Source: Lachnospiraceae bacterium (GTDB taxonomy: Bacteria > Bacillota > Clostridia > Lachnospirales > Lachnospiraceae). From it: a stretch of DNA of 41,447 bases. Under the pieces are notes generated by a model. That model was not told the DNA's origin. It did no database searches and worked only from the letters and a program-made list of their open reading frames with translations. The position numbers and the translations under genes are program-made. The stretch covers positions 1 to 41,447 of the forward strand of contig JAAUZC010000008.1 in the NCBI GenBank assembly GCA_014804795.1. The letters are read 5' to 3'. Below are positions 7,724 through 15,215 of this stretch, in pieces; position 1 is the stretch's first letter; every line of letters starts with the position of its first letter.

Positions 7724-7938
7724 ATCAATAAATTTGGAGCCACCTGATCGCAGCCGTGGCATCCGATACAGTGGTGGTCACAGTTGCCTGCCAACGATAC
7801 TTTCCGGATATATCCCTGCTTTTCCAGAAAGTCCAGCTTACTCAAAATCCCCTCTGCATCGTCTCCTAAAATCTCTGACAATTCCAAAACATTATGCGTG
7901 TTACCGTCCTGCAAGAGCCTGAGCAGTTCTTCTAACAA
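7702..7938 (-). CDS. FeoC-like winged-helix protein with Cys cluster
   Basis: 78 residues from TTG 7938, chosen because the AAGGGGG site then has proper spacing; GTG 7947 lies inside that site. The N-terminal 45 residues form a small winged helix (L-E-L-S-E-I-L-G-D ... L-E-K-Q-G-Y-I-R-K-V). The end carries C-x3-C-x2-C-x2-C, the type of cysteine cluster that binds an Fe-S cluster in FeoC. It lies directly behind feoB, where feoC normally sits. FeoC is thought to tune FeoB activity or stability. Assignment by position and motif. Confidence 0.8.
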   Translation of the reverse strand: MLEELLRLLQDGNTHNVLELSEILGDDAEGILSKLDFLEKQGYIRKVSLAGNCDHHCIGCHGCDQVAPNLLMWEVIKR

Positions 7939-7951
7939 AAACAGCACCCCC

Positions 7952-9976
7952 TTAGAAAATCAACATACCTATGTGGTAGGCAATCATTGACATAATAAGA
8001 GCCACGACGATATAATAAGCAGCAATCTTTAAGGTCCACTTCATGGAATGGCTCTCCTGAGCAGTCGCAGCCAGCGTGCTTAAGCAGGGCATATTGAAAA
8101 AGTAAGCAAAGAGGAAAGCCAATGCCTCCGGCTTTGATATGGACGCAATCAGGCTGGAACCCAATGTTGCCGTATTGACAGCACTTGTACCGTCAATAGC
8201 TCCCCAAATTCCTGATGTATTGAACAAAGCCGCCATTACTCCTAACGATGATTCCTTTCCCATGGCCGAGGCGATAAATGCCATAAACATCTGCCAGCGC
8301 AGGCCAAACCACATCGTCACCGGTTCGATAAAGGTTCCAATGCGGAAAATAGTACTGTTCTCCACATTCCCATCCGGTGTATAGGACAGAAGCCAGAACA
8401 CAATGGAGATACCGATAATGATGACCAGCGCACGTTTCAATACATTTCCCATCTTGCCAAAAACCGTGGAAAAAAGATTTTTCCAATGGGGCTTATGGTA
8501 AGGCGGCAGCTCCATAATCAGCCCTGTACGCTCACTCTCCTTGTTCAGAGAACGTCCAAAGACTTTATAAGTAATAAAAATGTGAAGAAATACCGCTGCA
8601 AAAAGCGCCAATATCACTACAACTGAACCACTTCCAAAAAATGTCCCGCTGACGAGTCCCACAACGCCCCATGTAGAGGCACAGGGAACCGCCCATGCAA
8701 GAGCCATCGTCATAACACGCTGCCCCCAGGAATCAATAACCCTTGTACCTGTCATACCGCCGATATTGCACCCAAAGCTGACGATGAATGGCATAATGGC
8801 TTTTCCCTGCAGCCCGATCTTTGACATCGTATTATCGAACACATAGGAAATACGGGCCATATAACCGACTTCCTCCATAAAACCGAACACAAGGCTGATA
8901 CCGAACACAAAACTTGCCATCTGCAGAGCAACCGTGACGCCGTTTAAAACCGCTCCACACAAGAGAGACACCAGAAACGGCGATACTCCCAATCCAAGCA
9001 GCCAGCCACTCAAAGGAACCGAAATACCTTTAATCACATAATCAAACAATGTCATCAATGGGGAGCCAATCACCAGGGATAAGATCAGCCCTGCCATAAT
9101 CATGCCGATAGCGATAGGCTTTCCCCACTTTTTACTTGTCGCTGCCTGGTCAAACCGGCTGCGTGTCCGGATATTCTTTTCCGCCGTGACATTTCCTTTT
9201 AAAACCTGGTCTATCCATTGAAATTTACAGTCCCCGGTCAAAAGATTCCCGTCCTTTACATTTGAAAGGAATGTTTTCAGCTCCTGAAAATCTGATTGCG
9301 GAATTCTGCCCTGGATGATAGATTGTACCATTGGATCATTCTCCAAAAGTTTTGCAGCCAACCAGCCGGCAGAATAAATCTCTATTCCTTCTTTGGGTAA
9401 CAGATTCAGCACTGTGATATATGGCACATTGATTTTTTCTTCATAAAGTGAATGCAATGTCTTTTCCTGTAATACCTTCTTAGTCTTATCTGCTGATTCC
9501 AATACTTTAAAAAAGGAATCATACTGTTTTTTATCAGCCGCCACCATAGGGATGACCGGTATCCCCAAAGATTTTCCAATCCCGGCAGCATCAATGGTCT
9601 TTCCCTGTGAAGCAGCCACATCCATCATGTTAAGAAGCAGGATAACCGGAACCCTAATTCCAACATAATCTGCCAGCATGAACAGGCTTCGCTCCAACTG
9701 TGAGGAATCTGCCAGTATGCAGACCAGATCGGCCTCTCCGGAAGCAATGTAATCACGTGTCACAATTTCCTCTTCGGAATTAGCCGACAAACTGTATGTA
9801 CCGGGCAAATCTACAATCCGATAGGAAATCCCGTTGTGGGTAAAGAACCCTTCCTTGCGTTCCACCGTCTTGCCGGGCCAGTTCCCAACATGCTGCTTTG
9901 AACCGGTCAGCCCATTAAAAAGCGTGGATTTCCCGGCATTAGGCTGTCCCAATAACGCTATGGTTTTCTCTTTCAT
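7952..9976 (-). CDS. feoB: Ferrous iron transporter FeoB
   Basis: 674-residue inner-membrane Fe2+ importer. The N-terminal G-protein domain shows G1 G-Q-P-N-A-G-K-S-T (residues 10-18), G3 D-L-P-G-T-Y-S-L and G4 L-N-M-M-D. The membrane part has the Gate domains with C-N-I-G-G-M-T-G-T-R in the middle and about eight hydrophobic segments. Length is normal. The ATG at 9976 overlaps the feoA stop (TGATG), so translation is coupled. It heads a run of closely spaced genes through mntP and MATE. Confidence 0.97.
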   Translation of the reverse strand: MKEKTIALLGQPNAGKSTLFNGLTGSKQHVGNWPGKTVERKEGFFTHNGISYRIVDLPGTYSLSANSEEEIVTRDYIASGEADLVCILADSSQLERSLFMLADYVGIRVPVILLLNMMDVAASQGKTIDAAGIGKSLGIPVIPMVAADKKQYDSFFKVLESADKTKKVLQEKTLHSLYEEKINVPYITVLNLLPKEGIEIYSAGWLAAKLLENDPMVQSIIQGRIPQSDFQELKTFLSNVKDGNLLTGDCKFQWIDQVLKGNVTAEKNIRTRSRFDQAATSKKWGKPIAIGMIMAGLILSLVIGSPLMTLFDYVIKGISVPLSGWLLGLGVSPFLVSLLCGAVLNGVTVALQMASFVFGISLVFGFMEEVGYMARISYVFDNTMSKIGLQGKAIMPFIVSFGCNIGGMTGTRVIDSWGQRVMTMALAWAVPCASTWGVVGLVSGTFFGSGSVVVILALFAAVFLHIFITYKVFGRSLNKESERTGLIMELPPYHKPHWKNLFSTVFGKMGNVLKRALVIIIGISIVFWLLSYTPDGNVENSTIFRIGTFIEPVTMWFGLRWQMFMAFIASAMGKESSLGVMAALFNTSGIWGAIDGTSAVNTATLGSSLIASISKPEALAFLFAYFFNMPCLSTLAATAQESHSMKWTLKIAAYYIVVALIMSMIAYHIGMLIF

Positions 9977-10203
9977 CAGTCAGTCACCTCCACCATGATC
10001 TTGTCAGATTCCATTTTGTTAATGGCAAGTAATGTGTCCCGTCCATAAATCAGCACTGGCTGCTTTTTAGGATTTTGGATGATTTCAATTTGACTGCCCA
10101 CTGTCAGGCCAATAGAGGTAATTCGGCTCTGAAAATGTGCATTGCCCAAAATTGATGTAATCCTGCCTTTTGTCCCTTCGGACAATTCACTCAATTTTTG
10201 CAT
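9976..10203 (-). CDS. feoA: FeoA-family protein
   Basis: 75-residue SH3-like protein that partners FeoB. The features are G-x-x-G-R-I-T-S-I-L-G near residue 12, R-I-T-S-I-G-L-T-V-G-S-Q-I-E-I and the closing I-Y-G-R-D-T-L-L-A-I. ATG 10203 follows AAGGAGG; a longer reading upstream lacks a ribosome site. First gene of the iron cluster, about 145 bases downstream (in its own direction) of two long inverted repeats that look like TetR operators. Confidence 0.93.
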   Translation of the reverse strand: MQKLSELSEGTKGRITSILGNAHFQSRITSIGLTVGSQIEIIQNPKKQPVLIYGRDTLLAINKMESDKIMVEVTD

Positions 10204-10347
10204 GAGTAACCTCCTTGTAGTTAAATTCTTTGGTTCTGTCCTCATATCCATATACGGAAAATAAGGACTACGGCTTTTGCCAGGGCAAGCCCTAAATGTT
10301 AGAGATTGCTAACCTTATATTAAAAAAAATAGCCGTTCACAGTCATA

Positions 10348-10390
10348 TGATAACACTGTTTGCTAACAGGAATTGCAAACTAAGTTATCA
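10348..10390. promoter_or_regulatory. Inverted repeat, putative TetR operator 1
   Basis: Halves TGATAACACTGTTTGC and GCAAACTAAGTTATCA flank an 11-nt centre. Both fit the consensus TGATAACNNNGTNNGC that also occurs at the tetR promoter. It lies upstream of feoA. Confidence 0.7.
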
Positions 10391-10437
10391 TTGAGACAAA
10401 AATATATTGCCAGATACGGCATCCACTAAAGCTAAAT

Positions 10438-10480
10438 TGATAACAAAGTACGCTAACATAGATTGCACACTTTGTTATCA
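10438..10480. promoter_or_regulatory. Inverted repeat, putative TetR operator 2
   Basis: Halves TGATAACAAAGTACGC and GCACACTTTGTTATCA flank an 11-nt centre. Same architecture and same half-site consensus as operator 1, exactly 90 bases away from it. Confidence 0.7.
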
Positions 10481-10507
10481 TTTGTTCAAAAAAATTGGCC
10501 CTTGGTT

Positions 10508-11128
10508 TCAAAGGCCATGCGCTTTACGCCAGCCTGCGGTAAAGAATTCCGCCAGGGTATGCGTACATTGCAGAGCTTCGTCCTTCCGGTAGTCATGCAG
10601 GACCGTCTCAAAGATACAGGAATAGTAAGCATGGTAAAGCATATGCAGTTCCTTCTTCGATAACCGCTTATAGGAAATCCCCTGTGTCTCCATCGTTTCA
10701 TACATCTTGAAAGTATCTGCCACTTCACGCTCTACCATCCAGTCCGTAAAGTCAACATATTTTGTTCCGTCAGCACAGTGGAGCAATAATTTGAAAGAAT
10801 CAAAATGTTTAAAAATATACTCGATAAACTCCGCCATTGTTTCCGTCGAAATGCTCCACAGATCATCCATATGATCCGACACGATATATCCGGTGGACCT
10901 GCTCTCTGCCAGATCGTATTTTTCACGCAACCCCACAACGGCTGGCTCCACTAATGCGGAGAACAAAGCTGCCTTATCCTCAAAATGACGATAGAAAGCT
11001 CCCGTTGTGATACCAGCGCCTTTGCACAGCTCCCGAAGATTCGTGCGCTCGTAACCATTTTCCAGAAACAATTTTTTTCCACTCTCCATTATCTTCTCAT
11101 GGGTTATCTCATAAGTCCCAACTGCCAA
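10508..11128 (-). CDS. TetR/AcrR-family transcriptional regulator
   Basis: 206 residues. The N-terminal TetR helix-turn-helix is clear (residues 10-55: I-M-E-S-G-K-K-L-F-L-E-N-G-Y, then L-C-K-G-A-G-I-T-T-G-A-F-Y-R-H-F). The ligand-binding C-terminal domain is of general TetR type and gives no ligand clue. TTG 11128 is chosen because GGAGGTGAAAGAA precedes it; upstream in-frame starts would overlap the promoter. Its promoter carries one operator half-site overlapping the -10, implying self-repression. Matching full sites lie between it and feoA, so it probably also controls the feo-mnt-MATE cluster. Confidence 0.92.
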   Translation of the reverse strand: MAVGTYEITHEKIMESGKKLFLENGYERTNLRELCKGAGITTGAFYRHFEDKAALFSALVEPAVVGLREKYDLAESRSTGYIVSDHMDDLWSISTETMAEFIEYIFKHFDSFKLLLHCADGTKYVDFTDWMVEREVADTFKMYETMETQGISYKRLSKKELHMLYHAYYSCIFETVLHDYRKDEALQCTHTLAEFFTAGWRKAHGL

Positions 11129-11154
11129 TTCTTTCACCTCCTTGTTACGCCTGC

Positions 11155-11199
11155 GTGCTAACTTAGTTATCATTATACGCAACTTTTTCTGTTTGTCAA
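11155..11199 (-). promoter_or_regulatory. tetR promoter with overlapping operator half-site
   Basis: Consensus -35 TTGACA (11194-11199), 16-nt spacer, consensus -10 TATAAT (11172-11177). The half-site TGATAACTAAGTTAGC begins within the -10, at 11172 and downward, matching the halves found near feoA. This is a classic autorepression layout. Confidence 0.8.
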
Positions 11200-11257
11200 G
11201 TCCTGCTTTGCTAATTTTCTATTTTCAACATCGTACAGCCGATTGAGAACCAAAATT

Positions 11258-11611
11258 TTAAGATTGGGACGCCAGACAACAAGAGGGCTTCATTTCTAAT
11301 TTATTCAGATAATCAATCCCCCAGTTACACATGGCATCAATGACAGGGATAATGCTCTGCCCGAATGGCGTGAGTGAATATATGGTTTTCGGAGGTTTCT
11401 CCGGAATGACCTCCCTGTCTACCATACCACAGTCCTCCAGATCATGGAGCTGCTGCGATAGCATTTTTGACGTTGCGCCCGGAATCAGGCGCTGCAGTTC
11501 CATATAATGCAAAGAGCTTTCTCTAAGGTGCCAGAGGATCAGAGGCTTGTATTTCCCGCCGATCAGCGAAAGCGTTGCCTCGACAGGACAGTTAAACTTT
11601 TTTTCCTTCAT
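11258..11611 (-). CDS. HxlR-family transcriptional regulator
   Basis: 117 residues, one winged-helix domain: C-P-V-E-A-T-L-S-L-I-G-G-K-Y-K-P-L-I-L-W-H-L (signature with the conserved N-terminal Cys at residue 8), then K-M-L-S-Q-Q-L-H-D-L-E and Y-S-L-T-P-F-G. HxlR proteins often sense quinones, aldehydes or thiol stress and control a divergent oxidoreductase. Here a nitroreductase is divergent, with a 29-base palindrome in between. ATG 11611 follows GGGAGGG. Confidence 0.93.
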   Translation of the reverse strand: MKEKKFNCPVEATLSLIGGKYKPLILWHLRESSLHYMELQRLIPGATSKMLSQQLHDLEDCGMVDREVIPEKPPKTIYSLTPFGQSIIPVIDAMCNWGIDYLNKLEMKPSCCLASQS

Positions 11612-11636
11612 GTCAGTCCCTCCCGATAATATACTT

Positions 11637-11665
11637 ACTTTTTGGGAAGTCCCTACCCAAAAAGT
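11637..11665. promoter_or_regulatory. Palindromic operator between hxlR and nitroreductase
   Basis: ACTTTTTGGG and CCCAAAAAGT form a perfect 10-bp inverted repeat with a 9-nt centre. It sits immediately upstream of the nitroreductase -35 and inside the hxlR promoter region, so it is the natural HxlR binding site for both directions. Confidence 0.75.
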
Positions 11666-11671
11666 ACACTC

Positions 11672-11700
11672 TTGCGGATTATTCCCATAACCGATAAAAT
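11672..11700 (+). promoter_or_regulatory. Candidate nitroreductase promoter
   Basis: -35 TTGCGG (11672-11677), 17-nt spacer, -10 TAAAAT (11695-11700), followed by a 65-base leader and an AAAGGACGG-type ribosome site. Confidence 0.55.
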
Positions 11701-11765
11701 AAATCCACAGCGGTGAACGCCGCTGCCATTATAACATAAAAACAAAAAGAAAGGACGGAAATATT

Positions 11766-12284
11766 ATGGATTTTATTTCAATCGCAAAACAACGGTACTC
11801 GGTTCGGAAGTACACCGGAAAGAAAGTTGAACCGGAAAAACTGGAAAAGATTCTGGAAGCGGCCCATGTCGCGCCTACTGCTGCTAACCGTCAACCGGTC
11901 CGCCTGATCGCTGTCCAGAGCGAGGAAGCCCTTGCCAAAATCGGCAATGCGGCAGATATTTATGGTGCGCCCTTGGCTGTCATCATCTGCGCCGACCATA
12001 ACAGAGCCTGGACACGTCCCTATGACAAGAAGCAGACTGTTGATATTGACGCCTCTATCCTGACCGACCACATGATGTTACAGGCAACAGAATTGGGATT
12101 GGGGAGTGTATGGATATGCTACTTCAAGTCTGACGTGCTGAAAAAAGAGTTTTCCCTGCCGGACAATCTGGAACCTGTAAACATACTGGCGATCGGATAT
12201 GCAGATGAAGAACCCGCCAGCCCGGACCGGCACGATGAAATGCGCATCCCCATAAGCCAGTTGGTTTCCTATGATACACTGTAA
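11766..12284 (+). CDS. Nitroreductase-family FMN oxidoreductase
   Basis: 172 residues, single nitroreductase domain. FMN-binding N-terminus R-Y-S-V-R-K-Y (residues 10-16), A-P-T-A-A-N-R-Q-P, and the later G-L-G-S-V-W-I-C segment. It reduces quinones, nitro compounds or similar electrophiles with NAD(P)H. Short for the family but similar to many clostridial members. Divergent from hxlR with a shared operator, so probably induced by an electrophile. Followed by a terminator. Confidence 0.92.
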   Translation: MDFISIAKQRYSVRKYTGKKVEPEKLEKILEAAHVAPTAANRQPVRLIAVQSEEALAKIGNAADIYGAPLAVIICADHNRAWTRPYDKKQTVDIDASILTDHMMLQATELGLGSVWICYFKSDVLKKEFSLPDNLEPVNILAIGYADEEPASPDRHDEMRIPISQLVSYDTL

Positions 12285-12292
12285 AATTTTCA

Positions 12293-12330
12293 CTGCGTCA
12301 GGGACTTTCTTATCCTGGCGCAGATTTTTT
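12293..12330 (+). terminator. Intrinsic terminator after nitroreductase
   Basis: CTGCGTCAGG pairs with CCTGGCGCAG (one G-U pair) across an 11-nt loop and is followed by ATTTTTT. Confidence 0.85.
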
Positions 12331-12346
12331 ATGGGAGGTGGCTGCA

Positions 12347-12976
12347 ATGACCTGCTTTTATATCGTCCGGCATGGACAGACATTGCTTAACAGCCTCGGA
12401 CGTGCACAAGGCTGGTCGGATTCACCCCTGACCGGATCGGGTGAACAGGAGGCAAGAAATTTAGGGGAAAAATTATCCTCTGTCCTTTTCAATGCCGCTT
12501 ATACAAGCGATACAAAACGTGCCGTCCAGACCGCAAACATAATTTTAGAAGAAAGCGGGCAGACCGGCATAAAGATATATCAGGACAGCAGGTTGCGCGA
12601 ATGGTGCCTTGGTATCATGGAAGCAGAAATCAATTCTGTTTTTGTACAAAATGTTTCCGAGTGGATGGGAGGTATTTCCTCACTCCCTGAAATGAACAGG
12701 AGACTTCCAGAAGTTGCCGCTGTCATTAAAGAGCATGATACTACTGGAATGGCAGAGCCTTTTGAGCAGATAAAGAAACGGCTGACAGAAGCCCTCATAT
12801 CTGCAGGCGCCTCACAAACCACTGACGGCAATATCTTAATTGTGACACACGCATTTGCAATAAAGACCCTGATGTACCTGTTTGATATGGAAAGCATGGC
12901 ACAAGCCCCCAAAGTCAAAAATGCCAGTGTAGTCAAACTTGTGTACGATAACCAGGCTTTCAGATTGGCAAGATAA
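12347..12976 (+). CDS. Histidine phosphatase family protein
   Basis: 209 residues of the phosphoglycerate-mutase-like fold. The catalytic R-H-G-Q-T lies near residue 8 and the second histidine is in V-T-H-A-F-A-I. The T-S-D-T-K-R-A-V-Q-T-A substrate loop is typical. Substrate unknown; such proteins dephosphorylate sugars, nucleotides or cofactors. ATG 12347 follows GGGAGG; an upstream GTG lies within that site. It starts just after a terminator, so it may be transcribed by read-through. Last cargo gene before the relaxase, to which it is convergent. Confidence 0.9.
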   Translation: MTCFYIVRHGQTLLNSLGRAQGWSDSPLTGSGEQEARNLGEKLSSVLFNAAYTSDTKRAVQTANIILEESGQTGIKIYQDSRLREWCLGIMEAEINSVFVQNVSEWMGGISSLPEMNRRLPEVAAVIKEHDTTGMAEPFEQIKKRLTEALISAGASQTTDGNILIVTHAFAIKTLMYLFDMESMAQAPKVKNASVVKLVYDNQAFRLAR

Positions 12977-12996
12977 TAAGCTCTCCAAACTACCGG

Positions 12997-13069
12997 CAAG
13001 CAATGCAATCTTACGTAAGATTGCGTATTTAGCAGAAATCCCGTTCCCGGAATTCCTGCTAAATGCTTG
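12997..13069. repeat. Nested inverted repeats (cruciform-capable) at cargo/relaxase boundary
   Basis: Outer CAAGCA/TGCTTG encloses a perfect 20-base palindrome GCAATCTTACGTAAGATTGC (13005-13024) and a long imperfect hairpin ATTTAGCAG/CTGCTAAAT (13027-13064). Together they would fold as a three-way junction. They lie just beyond the relaxase 3' end. Possible roles: part of an origin of transfer, a bidirectional terminator, or the scar of cargo insertion. Confidence 0.6.
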
Positions 13070-13098
13070 TTGGTGACATGTCCCCAAACCCCTGAGAT

Positions 13099-13137
13099 CA
13101 TCACCTGCGGTGATGGCTGCGCGTTCCGTTGGAACGC
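13099..13137. repeat. Two tight hairpins next to the relaxase 3' end
   Basis: CATCACCtgcGGTGATG (13099-13115) and GCGTTCCgttGGAACGC (13121-13137), each seven base pairs with a 3-nt loop and no T-run. They extend the structured block that starts at 12997. Confidence 0.6.
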
Positions 13138-13161
13138 TGAAAACCGAAAGTGCAAGGAAGC

Positions 13162-14571
13162 CTACTGCCGGGATTTCTGCGTATCCTTCTGCGGTTCCCG
13201 TCCGGCAGGAATGTCCAGCAGATGCTCCACATTCGCCCGGACATTATGGAGCTCTCTCATATCCGTCCTTGCCTGCTTATAGGCAGAATAGGCTTTCCGC
13301 TTCTGCTCCAGAAGCCCTGCGTATTCCTCACGCAGAGATCTGACGGAGGGCAGCTTTTTGATTCCCAGCCCGTCAAAATGTTTCTTCGCCGCCTGGTGGA
13401 TCAGGATGTCCGCCTCATGCTCCGCCCGGAACTTTTTGCTGTACCCGGCTTTGCGGTACTCCACATAGACCGCCCGCGTCTTTGCATAGTTCACGATCTG
13501 TTTCTGCAGTTCCCCATTAGCAGCCATCCGCGATTCCAGTTCCTTGATCTCTGCTGACAGTGCGTTGAAGCTGGCGGTGGCCGCATCCGATCTTTCCTGC
13601 AGATCCTCATAGCTCATATCGCCATGCTCTTTGAGCCAGATCACCGCCTGGGAGAGCTGTTTCAGGTTGAACACCTTCGCCCAGCGCTCATACCCCGGGC
13701 CTTTGCCGGAGCGGATCGCCGCCTCGATGTCCACCAGCAGCCCGACTCTGGAAGCTGGCTTTTGGGAAGATGTACGGCGCGGTTTCACCGTCCGGGTGCC
13801 GTCGATCCGTTCTTTGATGGCCTGCTCCGTATAGTCACCTTTCAGCGTGTCGCACCGGGTATATTTTTCCTGTCCCGGCACACGGAAGCGGAGATGCTTC
13901 CTTTCCCGGTTGACCTCGATCCCTGCCGCCTCCAGCTTCTTTAAAAGCTCCTCAAAATCTTTCGGTGCCTCTTCCAGAGCCGCGTCAATGGCACGGCGTA
14001 TCTGCTCCTGGAAGGACGGCTGTTTTTTATCCCCCAGCCATGTGCCGTAATGGTCCCTGCTTGGTTTCGGGTTCTCCACAATGGAAAGCCCGTGCTCCAG
14101 GCACAGCCTGTCATTCATGCGCCGGATCGCCCAGGTGGAGCCCCAGAAGTTGCGGAACTTCTTCCGGCAGTCCAGCGTCGTGGAATTGATGATGATGTGG
14201 TTATGGACATGGTGCTTATCTATATGGGTACAGACAACAAAGGCATGGTCTCCCTTCGTCAGTTTCAGCGCAAGCTCCTGTCCGATCCGGTTCGCTTCTT
14301 CCGGCGTGACCTCGCCGGGTTTGAAGGCCTGCCTGAGATGGTAGGCGATCACATCGTCCGCGCCCCTGCTCCTGCCGGTCAGGTTCGCATACTGTCTTTT
14401 GGACAGGAGGAACTCGGCATCGGCAGTCCGGGTGTCGCACTCATGTCCGTAAATGAATTTCCCAAAATCTGTCTTCTGTGGATTTTCCACATAATCAATG
14501 ACATCCGCGATGGCAGTGGAGATATCCCGCCCCTTCCCGACATGCAGCGGCATCAGCCTTGTGGTCGCCAT
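13162..14571 (-). CDS. MobP-type relaxase/mobilization nuclease
   Basis: 469-residue DNA strand transferase that nicks the origin of transfer and leads the strand to the recipient. The N-terminal relaxase domain (PF03432 type) has a candidate catalytic tyrosine in D-V-I-D-Y-V-E-N-P and the metal-binding H-V-H-N-H-I-I-I-N-S near residue 120. The C-terminal third is helical, rich in K, R and E, as usual for relaxases. ATG 14571 follows AAGGAGG. It works with MobC (15598-15942) and VirD4. Intact. Confidence 0.95.
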   Translation of the reverse strand: MATTRLMPLHVGKGRDISTAIADVIDYVENPQKTDFGKFIYGHECDTRTADAEFLLSKRQYANLTGRSRGADDVIAYHLRQAFKPGEVTPEEANRIGQELALKLTKGDHAFVVCTHIDKHHVHNHIIINSTTLDCRKKFRNFWGSTWAIRRMNDRLCLEHGLSIVENPKPSRDHYGTWLGDKKQPSFQEQIRRAIDAALEEAPKDFEELLKKLEAAGIEVNRERKHLRFRVPGQEKYTRCDTLKGDYTEQAIKERIDGTRTVKPRRTSSQKPASRVGLLVDIEAAIRSGKGPGYERWAKVFNLKQLSQAVIWLKEHGDMSYEDLQERSDAATASFNALSAEIKELESRMAANGELQKQIVNYAKTRAVYVEYRKAGYSKKFRAEHEADILIHQAAKKHFDGLGIKKLPSVRSLREEYAGLLEQKRKAYSAYKQARTDMRELHNVRANVEHLLDIPAGREPQKDTQKSRQ

Positions 14572-14601
14572 AAGTCACACCTCCTTATCCTTTCCCTCCG
14601 G

Positions 14602-15111
14602 TCACCGTTCCTGTTCCCGCTTCGGCCCCGGCCTGTCGGGCGGTGCCTGCTGCCCGGCATTCCTGTTCAGGCTCTCACGGACCGAAGGCTTCTTTTCCTG
14701 CTCCAGTGCATATGCCTTCCTTGCCAGGGTCAGGAACATATCCATCAGCCCGGTATGGCTCCTGTCCACGACAAAATAGGCGTTCCTGTCGCCGCCGAAT
14801 CCGTCCGGCGCAGGGGTGACCCGGACCGTTTTCGCCCATGCCCTGTTGTCGCGGGATATCCTCCCGTCGTGGTCTTTATGCTGCACGGTGTTGGCAAGGA
14901 CATAGAGCATCCGCTCATAGCCGAACTGTTCCAGCACCTGCCCCACACATGCCGGGTCCAGGCAGTTGTCATGATAGTTCCCGGCAATGGCACGGTCTAT
15001 GGCATCCCTGCAGGCGATGTTCGCCTTATAGGATGCCCGGTACTGGTCCAGTTCCCCATGCTCATGCGCATAGCTGCCGGTCTGCAGGTAAAGTAGTGTC
15101 TCGTCTCTCAA
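14602..15111 (-). CDS. DUF3849 protein with KPSV tail
   Basis: 169 residues from TTG 15111, preceded by CGGAGGG. The DUF3849 signature is plain: Y-A-H-E-H-G-E-L, A-N-I-A-C-R-D-A-I, F-G-Y-E-R-M-L-Y-V-L-A-N-T-V-Q-H-K and a trailing T-G-L-M-D-M-F. Function unknown; common in Clostridia conjugative elements beside the relaxase. The last 30 residues are a linker starting K-K-P-S-V-R-E-S-L and ending K-R-E-Q-E-R, a tail shared with other proteins of this ICE. It lies downstream of two tandem terminators and 30 bases upstream of the relaxase. Confidence 0.88.
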   Translation of the reverse strand: MRDETLLYLQTGSYAHEHGELDQYRASYKANIACRDAIDRAIAGNYHDNCLDPACVGQVLEQFGYERMLYVLANTVQHKDHDGRISRDNRAWAKTVRVTPAPDGFGGDRNAYFVVDRSHTGLMDMFLTLARKAYALEQEKKPSVRESLNRNAGQQAPPDRPGPKREQER

Positions 15112-15136
15112 ATGTGATCCCTCCGTTTCTGAATTG

Positions 15137-15206
15137 AAAAAAGCCGCCCTCTTCGGACAGCCGTAAAAAAGAAAAAGAGCGGGGCATCCGGATATCCGTG
15201 CCCCGC
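15137..15206 (-). terminator. Two tandem intrinsic terminators upstream of DUF3849 gene
   Basis: Minus-strand GCGGGGCA/TGCCCCGC followed by TCTTTTT (15171-15206). Then GCTGTCC/GGGCGGC, with two G-U pairs, followed by TTTTTT (15137-15161). They separate the mobC-CD1845 unit from the DUF3849-relaxase unit, so relaxase expression would need read-through or antitermination. Confidence 0.75.
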
Positions 15207-15215
15207 CCAGACTGA

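Larger units (their letters stand above)
10204..10507. promoter_or_regulatory. Intergenic control region of the feo cluster
   Basis: About 300 bases between tetR and feoA with no gene. It holds two long inverted repeats (10348-10390 and 10438-10480, listed separately) and A/T tracts. No single promoter for feoA stands out, though weak -35/-10 pairs overlap both repeats. I saw no Fur or IdeR box I would trust. Confidence 0.5.

Noticed and set aside
10250..10340. Possible Fur or IdeR box upstream of feoA
   Set aside because: No sequence close enough to either consensus; only the TetR-type repeats are convincing.
13005..13137. Palindrome block as a group II intron or retron remnant
   Set aside because: No domain V-like stem, no reverse transcriptase, and no msr/msd layout nearby.
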